Source: Bacillota bacterium
GTDB lineage: Bacteria > Bacillota > Clostridia > Tissierellales > Sedimentibacteraceae
DNA: 64,000 nucleotides
Direction: 5' to 3'
NCBI GenBank assembly: GCA_023386345.1
Contig: JAEWJT010000004.1
Span: forward strand, 496,001-560,000
Shown piece after piece: positions 51,465 through 60,888 of the stretch. How positions within the stretch are numbered: the stretch's first letter is position 1; every line of letters begins with the position of its first letter. The translations under genes were made by a program, and so were the position numbers. The notes under the pieces were generated by a model that was not told the DNA's origin, did no database searches, and saw only the letters and a list, made by a program, of their open reading frames with translations.

Positions 51465-52166
51465 TTATTTATCTAACTTTCTTACTTCCTTATAAATTAA
51501 CTGCATTTCTTCATCTAACTTAGTTATAACATCTGAGCAATTTGTTAGTCTGTCTTTTAGTGATTTTGGGATTTCATTTTCAGACTTATATTTTAGATGG
51601 TGTTCTAAGCTTGCCCAGAAATCCATAGCTATTGTTCTGATTTGAATTTCTACTGGTATTAGCTCTATTCTATCGTATAAGTAAATTTTTATTTGCAATA
51701 CTAGGTGTAAACTTCTATATCCGTTTTCTTTCGGCTCTTTGATGTAATCTCTTACACGGATTATTTTTAAATCATCCTGTCTTGAGAAAAAATCTTCTAT
51801 TTTGTATATGTCATCTATGTAATTGCAAATTACTCTAATACCTGCTATATCTTGAATGTTTTCTTGCACTGATTCAAAGTTTATAGGTAAATCTCTCTTT
51901 TCTAGCTTCTCTAATATGCTCTTTGGAGATTTTAAACGAGTTTCTATACGATGTATTGGATTATAGTCATATTTTACTTGAAATTCTTCGTTCAATATTT
52001 CTAATTTTGTATTGAGCTCTTTTATTGCAGCATTATATAATTGTTGCATTTCAAGAAATTTCTTGGCATTATTAAAAATAGCTTCCTCATTATCAAATAT
52101 ATCGTCTATACCTAGAATTCCTAATTTAGATAATATTGTTTCCGCCTGCATTTTTTTATCCTCCAT
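51465..52166 (-). CDS. Small alarmone synthetase (RelA/SpoT synthetase domain only)
   Basis: Makes (p)ppGpp without a hydrolase domain, like RelP/RelQ. Synthetase motifs visible: ETRLKSPKSILEKLEKR, NIQDIAGIRVICNYIDDIYKI, VRDYIKEPKENGYRSLHLVL, and VEIQIRTIAMDFWASLEHHLKYK. No HD domain, TGS or ACT domain is present. At 233 residues it is close to RelQ size, with a short N-terminal helical extension (residues 1-35). It is followed by the YbaK-like gene and sits just past the small gene after ftsY. Confidence 0.92.
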   Translation of the reverse strand: MEDKKMQAETILSKLGILGIDDIFDNEEAIFNNAKKFLEMQQLYNAAIKELNTKLEILNEEFQVKYDYNPIHRIETRLKSPKSILEKLEKRDLPINFESVQENIQDIAGIRVICNYIDDIYKIEDFFSRQDDLKIIRVRDYIKEPKENGYRSLHLVLQIKIYLYDRIELIPVEIQIRTIAMDFWASLEHHLKYKSENEIPKSLKDRLTNCSDVITKLDEEMQLIYKEVRKLDK

Positions 52167-52187
52167 ACTCTTTTCATAAATTATACT

Positions 52188-52385
52188 CTATTTATCAATT
52201 TCTTTTTCAATCAAATAATTAGCAATTTCAAATGCTTTTACTCTGTTTTTTGCTAAGGTTATTTGTGATTTATATCTTTCTTTATTTTCTTTTGATTCAA
52301 ATGTTTTTATAGTTTCTCTCAATTTATGAAGAGTTGAATCTATTTGACGTTTTGCTTCACTTAAATCATTTTTCGTAATTTCCAT
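52188..52385 (-). CDS. Small charged helical protein of unknown function
   Basis: 65 residues, MEITKNDLSEAKRQIDSTLHKLRETIKTFESKENKERYKSQITLAKNRVKAFEIANYLIEKEIDK, all predicted helical and without Cys, Trp or Pro. It begins 27 bases after ftsY and precedes the alarmone synthetase by 21 bases, so it is probably co-transcribed. I recognise no family. Confidence 0.6.
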   Translation of the reverse strand: MEITKNDLSEAKRQIDSTLHKLRETIKTFESKENKERYKSQITLAKNRVKAFEIANYLIEKEIDK

Positions 52386-52412
52386 TGACTTCCACCTGCA
52401 AATTAATATAAA

Positions 52413-53648
52413 TTATTCAAATATCGCATCTACAAACATTTCAGAATCAAATATTTGCATATCGTCTATTTTCTCTCCAACTCCGATGTATTTTATCGGT
52501 ACATTAAGTTCTTTAACTATTGGGAATACAATTCCACCTTTTGCTGTGCTGTCAAGCTTTGTCAATATTATTCCATCTATTGAGCATGATTCTTTAAATA
52601 GTTTTGCTTGAATTAAACCGTTTTGACCTGTGTTAGCGTCTATAACCAGCAAAACCTCTTTTTGTGCTGATGGGTATTCTTTTTCAATAATTTTAAATAT
52701 TTTTGACAACTCGTTCATAAGGTTCACCTTATTGTGGAGTCTTCCTGCTGTGTCACAAATTAATACTTCTGTTTTTCTTGCTCTTGCTGCTTGTATTGCA
52801 TCATAAATTATAGAGCCAGGATCTGAGCCTTGCTCGCTCGAAATTATATCCACCCCTGCTCTTTTGCACCATTCTTCTAACTGTTCTATAGCCGCAGCTC
52901 TAAAGGTATCTCCGGCAGCTACTATAACACTTTTACCACTATTTTTAAGTCTATATGATAGTTTTCCTATAGAAGTTGTCTTTCCTACTCCATTTATACC
53001 CACTATCATCATTATTTTTTGTTTTCCATCTATATCGTCAAAGCTTTTTGCAGAATTTAGCATATCAACTAAGTATTTTTTAATTATATTCTTGATTTCA
53101 TTCGGGTCTTCAATCTTATTCTTCTTTACTTCTTCCTTGATATAATCAATAATATCCATTGTAAGCTCCATGCCAATATCAGCGGATATCAAGGTTTCTT
53201 CTATTTCATCTAATAAATCATCATCTATCTTTTTATATAGATTAAAAATGTTGTTAAATTGTTCTGTAAAGCTAGCCTTTGTCTTAGATAAACCCTCTCT
53301 TATTTTTGCAAAGAAACCCTTTTTTTCTTCTTTCGGTTTATCATTACTATTATCTTCTGACTTAATTTCCTTATTTTCCTTTGATTTATCTTTTGTATTT
53401 TCTTTTTCTCTAAGCTTTTTGCTTTTATCAACTTCCTCAAGGTCTAATAGTGTTTCTATCTGTGTGTCTTCATCATCAAAATCAATATCTTCTAATTCTT
53501 TTAGAATTTCTTCTTCACTAGCCTGCTCAAAATCCTCATCAATTTCATCATCTAAATTTTCTTTTAAATTCTTATCTACATTTTTTTCTTTGAGAACTTC
53601 ATTTTCTTTCTTATCTTTATTGCCTAATCCAAACAATTTTTTAAACAT
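52413..53648 (-). CDS. ftsY: Signal recognition particle receptor FtsY
   Basis: FtsY docks SRP at the membrane. The first 110 residues are strongly acidic and lysine-rich (membrane/lipid-contact A domain), then a helical N domain and the GTPase: IMMIVGINGVGKTTSIGKLSYRLK, DTFRAAAIEQLEEWCKR, VLICDTAGRLHNKVNLMNEL, ILTKLDSTAKGGIVFPI and KYIGVGEKIDDMQIFD. Length 411 is longer than the minimal form. It follows smc by 29 bases. Confidence 0.97.
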   Translation of the reverse strand: MFKKLFGLGNKDKKENEVLKEKNVDKNLKENLDDEIDEDFEQASEEEILKELEDIDFDDEDTQIETLLDLEEVDKSKKLREKENTKDKSKENKEIKSEDNSNDKPKEEKKGFFAKIREGLSKTKASFTEQFNNIFNLYKKIDDDLLDEIEETLISADIGMELTMDIIDYIKEEVKKNKIEDPNEIKNIIKKYLVDMLNSAKSFDDIDGKQKIMMIVGINGVGKTTSIGKLSYRLKNSGKSVIVAAGDTFRAAAIEQLEEWCKRAGVDIISSEQGSDPGSIIYDAIQAARARKTEVLICDTAGRLHNKVNLMNELSKIFKIIEKEYPSAQKEVLLVIDANTGQNGLIQAKLFKESCSIDGIILTKLDSTAKGGIVFPIVKELNVPIKYIGVGEKIDDMQIFDSEMFVDAIFE

Positions 53649-53677
53649 TTTTACCTCCTGTTATTTTAAAAGTTAAA

Positions 53678-56600
53678 TCATTCAAGCTCTGACAATCTCA
53701 TTGAAACTAGCTTAGTTACACCTTTTTCTTCCATTGTTGTACCATATAGGGTGTCTGCACTTTCCATTGTACCCTTTCTATGTGTTATACATAAGAACTG
53801 TGTTTCTTTTGAAAACTCTTTCAAATATCTCGAAAATCTATATACATTGATATCATCAAGTGCTGCCTCAATTTCGTCTAATATACAAAAAGATGTTGGT
53901 TTTGTTTTAAGTATTGAAAATAAAAGTGCTATAGCAGTTAATGCCTTTTCTCCACCTGACAAAAGTGTTATTTTGCTTAGTTTTTTTCCTGGTGGCTGTG
54001 CTTCTATTTCTATAGCACTGTTTAACGCATCAGCTTCATCTTCGAGGTAAACATCAGCCTTTCCACCATTAAACAAATCTGAAAAAACCTCATTAAATAG
54101 AACTCTTATTTTTGCAAATTCTTCTACAAATTGTTCTCGCATCTTAATTTCAAGCTCTTTTATAACATCATTTAATTGATTTCTTGCATCTATTAAATCC
54201 TGCTTTTGCTTTGTTAGGAAATCATATCTTTCCTTAACTTCTTTGTATTCCTTGATAGCATTAATATTAACATCGCCTAGACTCTTTAATTTTCTTCTTA
54301 TATCTGAAACGTCATTATTAATTCTTGTATAACTAAGCTCTTCATTTTTATATGGCAAAGCCATTGCATAGTTCATCTCATAGTCTTCCCATAATCGGTT
54401 AGATATTTCATCAATTTTTGAATTAAGCTTTTCCATTTTAATATTTATTGCATATTCATCATCCAAGATTTCAGTTATTTTCTTATTTATATTATTTAAT
54501 TCTACCTGAGAATTATTAATCAAATCTTGTGTTTTTGATAAATTAGTTTTTTTGGAATTATAATTTTCTTCGCTTTCATCTAAGCTTTTCTTCAATTCTT
54601 TACATTCGCTTTCAAGTATACTAATTTGAAGCTTTGCAGATTCAATTTCAGTATCTGTATTACTTAAGCTACTGATTTTAAGCTCTAGCATTTCATTATT
54701 TTTATCAAGTTCAAGATTAGTATTGCTAATTTTTTCTTCAATAAATTTTATTTCTTGATTAGCAGCAGATATATCACTATTTTTCATACTTAGAATTAAG
54801 TTTAATTCATCATATTTCTCTTTATCAGCTTTATTAGTATGTGCTATATCGTTGATTTCATTTTCTAAATCTGCAATATTAAGCTTTATTTGCTCAATAT
54901 TTTTATCAATCGCATCAATATCAGCAATTCTTTTTTCATTTTCCTCTATGATATAAGCTTTGTCTTTAATATACCTGTTTATAGATATATCAATCTTTGA
55001 TATTTGCTCTGTTAATAAGCTAATTTTATTATCTATCTGCATACTTAGCTTGTTTGTTTCTTCAATATTTAATTTTAATGTATTAATTTCCTTATGACAA
55101 ACCGCTAAATCTTTGTCAATATTTTTTATATCCTGCTCTATATCCTTGCATTTTCTATTGAGATTTACTAATTTTTCTTGACTTTCTTCGATTTCTCTTT
55201 TTCTGCTTAGAATATTTTGATTTTTACCACTTATGTATCCGCCTGTTACAGCTCCTCCTGGGTTTATAACATCGCCTTGAATACTAACAATTTTAAGCGT
55301 GTTATTAGATAATTTCGCAACCCTAAAGCCATCTCTGATATTTTCAACTATAATTGTCCTTCCAAGCAAGCTTTTTATAATATTAGAATACATATCGTCA
55401 GCTTCAATCAAATTATCAGCAGTATCAATAACTCCATTTTGATTTAAAAGGTTTAATTCGTCATTATTTAATTCTCTGCCCTTAATGGTGCTAATAGGTA
55501 AAAAAGTTACCCTACCTATTTGCTTTTCTTTTAAATACTCAATTATAGCCTCTGCATCTTGATTATTGTTGACAATTACATTTTGTATAGCTGAACCGAG
55601 TGCAATTTCTATAGCTGTTTCATATCTCTTATCTGTTTTAATTATATCTGCAACAGTTCCATTAATTGCTGCCCTAAAAAGCCCTTCTTTTTTATGTAAG
55701 CTCATAAGTGTCTGGACGCTTTTATAGTAACCTTCATAAAGAGACTCCATGTTATTTAAAAAAGCAATCCTTGAATTAGCAGTATTTAACTCGTTTAGGG
55801 AAACTCTAAGCCTATTTTCCATTTCTTTTTTATCTTCTAAAAAATTCTCTTGTTTCTTTAGATTAGTATTGTAGTTTTTTTCGTAATTTCCCAATAATTT
55901 GTTGTTATTAACCTGATTATTTTTAACATCATTTAATTCATTAATCTTTGTATCCTTTTCCTTGCCCTCAATCTCAATTTCCTTATCAAATTGCAGAGTT
56001 CTTTCTTGAAAATTTGCTATGATTGATTCTGTAGAGTTTTTATCACTTTGAAGCTTGTTAATGAACTTGTGCATTTCAAATAAACTGCTTCTTTTTTCTT
56101 CGCTCGCATTAATAGAGCTTTCCATTTTTATTTTAAACGCTAGTGCTTCTTCATTTAATTTATCGTATTCGATTTTTTTATCTTCTAAGGATGAGTTTAA
56201 ATTTTTTATTTCAGTATTATTAGCTTCTATTTTTTGTAATAATTCATTTTTTCGATTTTTTAATAATTCAATTTCGCTCTCAATACTTTCAATATTTTCA
56301 GAATACAAAAAAATCTTCTCATTTTGAACCTTTATGAGATTATTTTTTTCATCATAACTCTTGGAAAGTCTATTTTTTATACCTTCCAACGAAAGAATTT
56401 CTTTATCAAGTGATATTAAATTTTCTTTTTCCTCAGAAATAAGAGTTTCTAAATTATCTCGTCTTGAAATTATATTTTGTTTAGTATTTAAAACTTCAAA
56501 TTTTTGATTTTCAAAAATAACAAGCTGTTCCTTGTTTTTTTCATATTCTCTAACATATAGATTTAGTTCTATGTTTTTTAAATTTTCTTTTAAATTTATG

Positions 56601-57244
56601 TATTCTTGTGCTTTTTCACTTTCTAATCTCAAAGGCTCAACCCTTGATTCAAGCTCATGTATTATATCTTTAACTCTATCTAAGTTGTCATTTGTTTTTT
56701 CAAGCTTTTTAACAGCCTCTTCTTTTCTGACCTTAAACTTAACAATTCCAGCCGCCTCTTCAAATACTCCTCTTCGAACATCAGAATTAGGGCTTAGTAT
56801 CTCCTCGACCTTACCTTGTCCAATTACAGAATATCCATCTTTTCCAATACCAGTATCCATGAAGAGCTCTTTTATATCCTTGAGTCTGCATGGCTGCTTG
56901 TTTATAGAATATTCACTTTCACCTGTTCTAAACAATCTTCTTTTTATGCTTACTTCATTATATTCAATAGGAAGTTTTCTATTTTGATTGTCAAAAATAA
57001 GCTCTACATCTGCATATCCAAGGGGCATCCTTTTTTGAGTACCTGCAAATATTATATCCTCCATCTTCGAGCCTCTTAGAGTTTTTGGACTTTGTTCACC
57101 CAAAACCCATTTTATAGAATCAGATATATTGCTTTTACCGCTCCCATTAGGTCCAACTATTGCTGTCATTCCCTTTTCAACAATTATTTCAGTCTTATCT
57201 GCAAATGATTTGAATCCATGAACATATATTTTTTTTAAAAACAT
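53678..57244 (-). CDS. smc: Chromosome segregation ATPase SMC
   Basis: SMC is the core of the bacterial condensin. Walker A lies at residues 31-39 (GPNGSGKSN), long coiled coils flank a hinge near residues 510-640 (LFRAAINGTVADII; GGAVTGGYISGK), and the C-terminal head has the signature LLSGGEKALTAIALLF and Walker B FCILDEIEAALDD. Length 1188 is normal. Partners ScpA and ScpB are not in this window. It lies in the rnc-radical SAM-smc-ftsY run. Confidence 0.98.
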   Translation of the reverse strand: MFLKKIYVHGFKSFADKTEIIVEKGMTAIVGPNGSGKSNISDSIKWVLGEQSPKTLRGSKMEDIIFAGTQKRMPLGYADVELIFDNQNRKLPIEYNEVSIKRRLFRTGESEYSINKQPCRLKDIKELFMDTGIGKDGYSVIGQGKVEEILSPNSDVRRGVFEEAAGIVKFKVRKEEAVKKLEKTNDNLDRVKDIIHELESRVEPLRLESEKAQEYINLKENLKNIELNLYVREYEKNKEQLVIFENQKFEVLNTKQNIISRRDNLETLISEEKENLISLDKEILSLEGIKNRLSKSYDEKNNLIKVQNEKIFLYSENIESIESEIELLKNRKNELLQKIEANNTEIKNLNSSLEDKKIEYDKLNEEALAFKIKMESSINASEEKRSSLFEMHKFINKLQSDKNSTESIIANFQERTLQFDKEIEIEGKEKDTKINELNDVKNNQVNNNKLLGNYEKNYNTNLKKQENFLEDKKEMENRLRVSLNELNTANSRIAFLNNMESLYEGYYKSVQTLMSLHKKEGLFRAAINGTVADIIKTDKRYETAIEIALGSAIQNVIVNNNQDAEAIIEYLKEKQIGRVTFLPISTIKGRELNNDELNLLNQNGVIDTADNLIEADDMYSNIIKSLLGRTIIVENIRDGFRVAKLSNNTLKIVSIQGDVINPGGAVTGGYISGKNQNILSRKREIEESQEKLVNLNRKCKDIEQDIKNIDKDLAVCHKEINTLKLNIEETNKLSMQIDNKISLLTEQISKIDISINRYIKDKAYIIEENEKRIADIDAIDKNIEQIKLNIADLENEINDIAHTNKADKEKYDELNLILSMKNSDISAANQEIKFIEEKISNTNLELDKNNEMLELKISSLSNTDTEIESAKLQISILESECKELKKSLDESEENYNSKKTNLSKTQDLINNSQVELNNINKKITEILDDEYAINIKMEKLNSKIDEISNRLWEDYEMNYAMALPYKNEELSYTRINNDVSDIRRKLKSLGDVNINAIKEYKEVKERYDFLTKQKQDLIDARNQLNDVIKELEIKMREQFVEEFAKIRVLFNEVFSDLFNGGKADVYLEDEADALNSAIEIEAQPPGKKLSKITLLSGGEKALTAIALLFSILKTKPTSFCILDEIEAALDDINVYRFSRYLKEFSKETQFLCITHRKGTMESADTLYGTTMEEKGVTKLVSMRLSELE

Positions 57245-57267
57245 AATCAGTTTTCCTTTATTATTTT

Positions 57268-58338
57268 TTAATAGAAATATTTTATAAAATCTTTATACAT
57301 ATCTTCCTTCTTAATCTTAGCAATTAATTTTAAGCCATCGTATATTTCTACAACATTTTTATCTTCAATTTCTTGTAAATGAATTTTTTTCAACCCAATT
57401 ACATTATTGATAAAATTAATATTTCTCTTTCCATGTCCAACTACATAGCTCATAATATTTTTATTAGCTTTAATTGTGATATCATCCTTGAGCTTCTTTA
57501 GTTCTAAATTATCTGCGATAGAATTTAGATATAGTCTTTCCTCTACAAGCTGTCTGAAAGCAGGATGAAAAGGACCTGCAAGCACATCGTTATTTTCATT
57601 AATAGTATCTGTGTTTTGAAGTCCTATTCTAATAACATTTATGTTATTAACTGTATACAAAGAATAAAGCATAGCACTTAGCCATACAGCATCTTCCAAG
57701 CTTAATGGCTTATATTTATTCTCTTTATACATATTTTCAAGTTCTGTTTCTTTTATGACTAAAGTCGGGTAAATTCTTGCAATATCAGGCTTTAGCTCTA
57801 TTGACTTCTTGCAAGTCTCGATATCTTTTGTTGTATTGCTCCCTGGTAGCCCTGGCATGATTTGGTGTCCAAGTATAAATCCATAATCTTTTATCATTTT
57901 ACTAGATCTGATTGAATCCTGCATACTGTGACCACGATTAGATATTTTCAATACTTCATCATCCATACTTTGTATACCAAGCTCTATTGTTGTAACACCA
58001 TACTTCTTTTGGATTTCTAATATTTCATCACTAATTGCATCTGGTCTTGTTGAAATTCTAATATTATCAAAAAATCCTTTTTTCTTGTAATGGTAAGCAA
58101 TTTCTAAAAGCTCTATTTGTAAGCTTAAATCAATAGCAGTAAAACTACCGCCAAAGTATGCTAAATCACTGTATTTATTACGTGTTCTTGAATAACTTTC
58201 AATAATATCAATAACATAATTTTTATTAATATTATTGCTAGCTTTTCCTGTAATCTTTTTTTGATTACAAAACACACAATCATTAGGGCATCCTCTGTGG
58301 GGAACAAATATAGGAATTATTTTTTTTGAATCATTCAT
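57268..58338 (-). CDS. Elp3-like radical SAM protein
   Basis: An N-terminal radical SAM core with the cluster motif HRGCPNDCVFCNQKKITG (CX3CX2C), then YFGGSFTAIDL, TRPDAIS and TTIELGIQSMDDEVL; it resembles the Elp3/MiaB-like N-terminal group that clostridia encode between rnc and smc. No acetyltransferase part is present. The 356-residue size fits those clostridial proteins. Substrate unknown. It overlaps the rnc stop by eight bases, so translation is coupled. Confidence 0.9.
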   Translation of the reverse strand: MNDSKKIIPIFVPHRGCPNDCVFCNQKKITGKASNNINKNYVIDIIESYSRTRNKYSDLAYFGGSFTAIDLSLQIELLEIAYHYKKKGFFDNIRISTRPDAISDEILEIQKKYGVTTIELGIQSMDDEVLKISNRGHSMQDSIRSSKMIKDYGFILGHQIMPGLPGSNTTKDIETCKKSIELKPDIARIYPTLVIKETELENMYKENKYKPLSLEDAVWLSAMLYSLYTVNNINVIRIGLQNTDTINENNDVLAGPFHPAFRQLVEERLYLNSIADNLELKKLKDDITIKANKNIMSYVVGHGKRNINFINNVIGLKKIHLQEIEDKNVVEIYDGLKLIAKIKKEDMYKDFIKYFY

Positions 58339-59044
58339 TTAATACACCAAGCTTTATTAAAGCGTTTTTAGCAGCACTTTGCTCTGCACTTTTTTTACTT
58401 TTCCCAAATCCCCCGCCAAGTTTTTCTTTATTTATATATACATCAATAAAAAATATCTTATTATGATCCGGACCTTCTTCGTTTACAATAACATATTTAA
58501 GCTTCGGATTTACCTCTTTTTCTTGAATATGCTCTTGTAGATATGACTTAAAGTCTGAAAAAATCTTTCCTTGAACCAATTTATTTATACTGCTTTCTAA
58601 ATTACTAAGTATAAACTTATCCGCATCCTCTAGGCTTCCATCAAGGTAAATTGCAGCAATTATCGCCTCGACAGCATCTGCAAGTATAGATTTTCTCAAT
58701 CTTCCACCCATTGACTCCTCTCCCTTTCCAAGGATAAGATGCCCTCCGATATCAAGCTTTATAGCTATTTCGTTTAGCATATCTTCGCACACTACCTGAG
58801 CTCTTAGCTTTGACAAATCACCTTCTGGATAGTTTGGATATTTCTTATATATATATTTACTAACAACTATACTCAAAATTGAGTCTCCAAGGAATTCTAG
58901 TCTTTCGTTGTTAATTCTTCTATATGTCCTATTTTCGTTTGAATATGAGCTATGTGTCAAAGCATTTTCTAAATATCTCACATCCTTAAATTTGTAACCA
59001 ATTCTAAACTCTAAATCACTAAAATTACTATTCTCCTTATTCAC
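58331..59044 (-). CDS. rnc: Ribonuclease III
   Basis: RNase III cleaves double-stranded RNA, including rRNA precursors. The signature NNERLEFLGDSILSIVVSKYIY and the catalytic Asp/Glu in ILADAVEAIIAAIYLDG are present; the dsRNA-binding domain occupies the C-terminal 70 residues (FKSYLQEHIQEKEVNPKLKYVIVNEEGPDHNKIFFIDVYINKEKLGGGFGKSKKSAEQSAAKNAL). The likely start is GTG at 59044, nine bases after AAAGGGA. It could act on the pnp leader hairpin. Confidence 0.96.
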   Translation of the reverse strand: MNKENSNFSDLEFRIGYKFKDVRYLENALTHSSYSNENRTYRRINNERLEFLGDSILSIVVSKYIYKKYPNYPEGDLSKLRAQVVCEDMLNEIAIKLDIGGHLILGKGEESMGGRLRKSILADAVEAIIAAIYLDGSLEDADKFILSNLESSINKLVQGKIFSDFKSYLQEHIQEKEVNPKLKYVIVNEEGPDHNKIFFIDVYINKEKLGGGFGKSKKSAEQSAAKNALIKLGVLNE

Positions 59045-59215
59045 TATCACACATCCCTTTTTTGTTTTAATATTTTTCAAAAAAGCTAAACACAGATTAC
59101 TTAGATTTTAAGGAAATTATTTTGTAATCTGTGTTCAAATTTAAGCCCCACATAGTGATATTTTTTAGCGTAGTTTATTCTGCAACTTACACCATAATAA
59201 GCCCAATAACTTTTC

Positions 59216-59446
59216 CTATTTATCCACTATATTTTCTAAATATGTCACTATATCTCCAACAGTCTCTATGTTTTCTACCTGTTCATCTTCAATTTCTAAA
59301 TTAAATTCTTCTTCAAATGCCATAACAAGCTCAAATAAGCTTAGTGAATCAGCATCTAAATCATCCTTAAGTGAAGTTTTCATAGTAACTTCTGAAGGAC
59401 TTACACCTAATTTTTCACATATAATTTCTCTTATTTTCTCAAACAT
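59216..59446 (-). CDS. acpP: Acyl carrier protein
   Basis: A 76-residue ACP: MFEKIREIICEKLGVSPSEVTMKTSLKDDLDADSLSLFELVMAFEEEFNLEIEDEQVENIETVGDIVTYLE. The phosphopantetheine Ser is in DADSLSLFE. The ATG at 59446 follows AGGAGG. It comes straight after plsX; the fabD and fabG genes found between them in many Firmicutes are missing here. The 59045-59215 stretch toward rnc shows only AT-rich sequence. Confidence 0.96.
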   Translation of the reverse strand: MFEKIREIICEKLGVSPSEVTMKTSLKDDLDADSLSLFELVMAFEEEFNLEIEDEQVENIETVGDIVTYLENIVDK

Positions 59447-59489
59447 TATATTCACCTCCTTGATATGTTTCATAAATGTGGTTTTAATG

Positions 59490-60476
59490 CTAAGCTTGCA
59501 ACGCTTCTCTGATTAAATTCACCACATTGCTGTCTAAAATATTTTTTGTTTGTTTTATAGCATTTTTTATAGCTATGCTATTAGAGCTACCATGAGCCTT
59601 TATAACAGGTGCATTAACGCCTAAAAGCATGCCACCTCCAACTTCTCCATAATCCAATCTTTTTTTGAAATTGCGAAGAGCTGGTTTTACAAGCAAGGCG
59701 CCCATTTTTGTTCTGAAGCTTGACATCAATTCTTTCTTCAAGTTCTCCATAATGTAAGACGCTGTGCCTTCAATGGATTTCAATAAAATATTACCAGCAA
59801 ATCCATCTGCGACAATGACATCAGCATCCCCTCTTAAAACATATCGGCTCTCAATATTTCCAATGAAATTTAAGTTTGAATTTTTTAAAAGCCCATATGT
59901 ATCAATCGTTAGCTGATTTCCTTTGCCTTCTTCTCCACCAATATTTAAAAGACCTACCTTAGGATTTTCAATATTTAAAATATGTCTACTATAAATACTT
60001 CCCATAAGAGCGAAGTCTGCCAAATATTCTGGCTTACAATCAGCATTTGCCCCTGCATCAACAAGTAAAGCAAAGCCTTTATCTGTTGGTATAAATGGAG
60101 CTAATGCTGGTCTCTCAAGCTTTCCAATTCTACCTATGATAAGTGTTGCACCACTTAGAAGTGCCCCTGAATTTCCAGCTGAAACTATGGCATCAGCCTC
60201 ATTGTTTTTTACTGCATGAAGAGCTTTAACAAGCGAAGATTCTTTTTTTCTTCTTATAGCCAAGACAGGCTTATCATCATTTGTTATTACATCCTCTGCA
60301 TTTAAAATTTCAATATTTCTGTAATCCTTAGTTTCATTTTCTATGTACTTTTTCAATACATCTTCTTTACCAGACAATACAATACTTACACCAAACTCAT
60401 CTCTAGCAAGCAAAGACCCTTTAACAACAGCCTCAGGAGCATTGTCACCACCCATAGCATCTACCATTATTTTCAT
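59490..60476 (-). CDS. plsX: Phosphate acyltransferase PlsX
   Basis: Converts acyl-ACP to acyl-phosphate at the start of phospholipid synthesis. The sequence has MKIMVDAMGGDNAPEAVVKG, AIVSAGNSGALLSGATLIIGRIGKLERPALAPF, LLVDAGANADCKPEYLADFALMGSIY, GLLNIGGEEGKGN, and DVIVADGFAGNILLKSIEG. Length 328 is normal. The ATG at 60476 follows GGAAGG; a longer frame upstream overlaps a leader palindrome and is unlikely. No fapR precedes it. Confidence 0.95.
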   Translation of the reverse strand: MKIMVDAMGGDNAPEAVVKGSLLARDEFGVSIVLSGKEDVLKKYIENETKDYRNIEILNAEDVITNDDKPVLAIRRKKESSLVKALHAVKNNEADAIVSAGNSGALLSGATLIIGRIGKLERPALAPFIPTDKGFALLVDAGANADCKPEYLADFALMGSIYSRHILNIENPKVGLLNIGGEEGKGNQLTIDTYGLLKNSNLNFIGNIESRYVLRGDADVIVADGFAGNILLKSIEGTASYIMENLKKELMSSFRTKMGALLVKPALRNFKKRLDYGEVGGGMLLGVNAPVIKAHGSSNSIAIKNAIKQTKNILDSNVVNLIREALQA

Positions 60477-60520
60477 AAGGCACCTTCCTATATCTTCTAC
60501 TACATAAAATACTATTTTCA

Positions 60521-60565
60521 ATTATCAAAATAAAATATTTTCATGAAAAATTTTATTTTGATAAT
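60521..60565 (-). repeat. Long palindrome in the plsX leader
   Basis: ATTATCAAAATAAAAT and its exact complement ATTTTATTTTGATAAT (60521-60536 and 60550-60565), and the spacer itself contains TTTTCATGAAAA, so the palindrome is almost continuous. It is in the transcribed leader directly after the plsX -10 element, suitable as either a dimeric operator or an RNA hairpin. Confidence 0.7.
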
Positions 60566-60569
60566 TATT

Positions 60570-60598
60570 AGTATAGCGTAATTAATTTTCAAATGCAA
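60570..60598 (-). promoter_or_regulatory. Promoter of plsX
   Basis: TTGCAT (60593-60598), 17 bases, then TATACT (60570-60575) on the minus strand. The same pair of hexamers occurs in the rplS promoter. Confidence 0.6.
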
Positions 60599-60629
60599 TA
60601 TTAATTTTTTTGAATTTTAATAAAAAATA

Positions 60630-60660
60630 ATGCTAAAGCACTTTGATTGTACTTTAGCAT
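60630..60660 (-). terminator. Terminator of rpmF
   Basis: ATGCTAAAG/CTTTAGCAT, a 9-bp stem followed on the minus strand by TATTTTTTATT. It separates rpmF from plsX, which has its own promoter. Confidence 0.88.
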
Positions 60661-60692
60661 TTATTTTCATAAAACAAAAAGTTAAAAACTTT

Positions 60693-60872
60693 TTATTCTA
60701 CTGCTAATACTTCTTTACCATTGTAGTATCCGCATTCACGGCATACTGCGTGTGGTCTCTTCGCTGCGTGGCATTGTGGACACTCCATTAATGCTGGTAA
60801 ATCCATTCTGCACTTAGCTGTTCTTCTTCTATCTCTTCTCGCTTTTGAAGTTTTTCTTTTAGGTACTGCCAT
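60693..60872 (-). CDS. rpmF: 50S ribosomal protein L32
   Basis: A 59-residue protein starting MAVPKRKTSKARRDRRRT. It has the four-Cys zinc ribbon ECPQCHAAKRPHAVCRECG, so it is the zinc-binding form of L32. The ATG at 60872 is preceded by AGGAGGTGTCACA. The yceD-rpmF pairing is canonical. Confidence 0.97.
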   Translation of the reverse strand: MAVPKRKTSKARRDRRRTAKCRMDLPALMECPQCHAAKRPHAVCRECGYYNGKEVLAVE

Positions 60873-60888
60873 TGTGACACCTCCTTAA

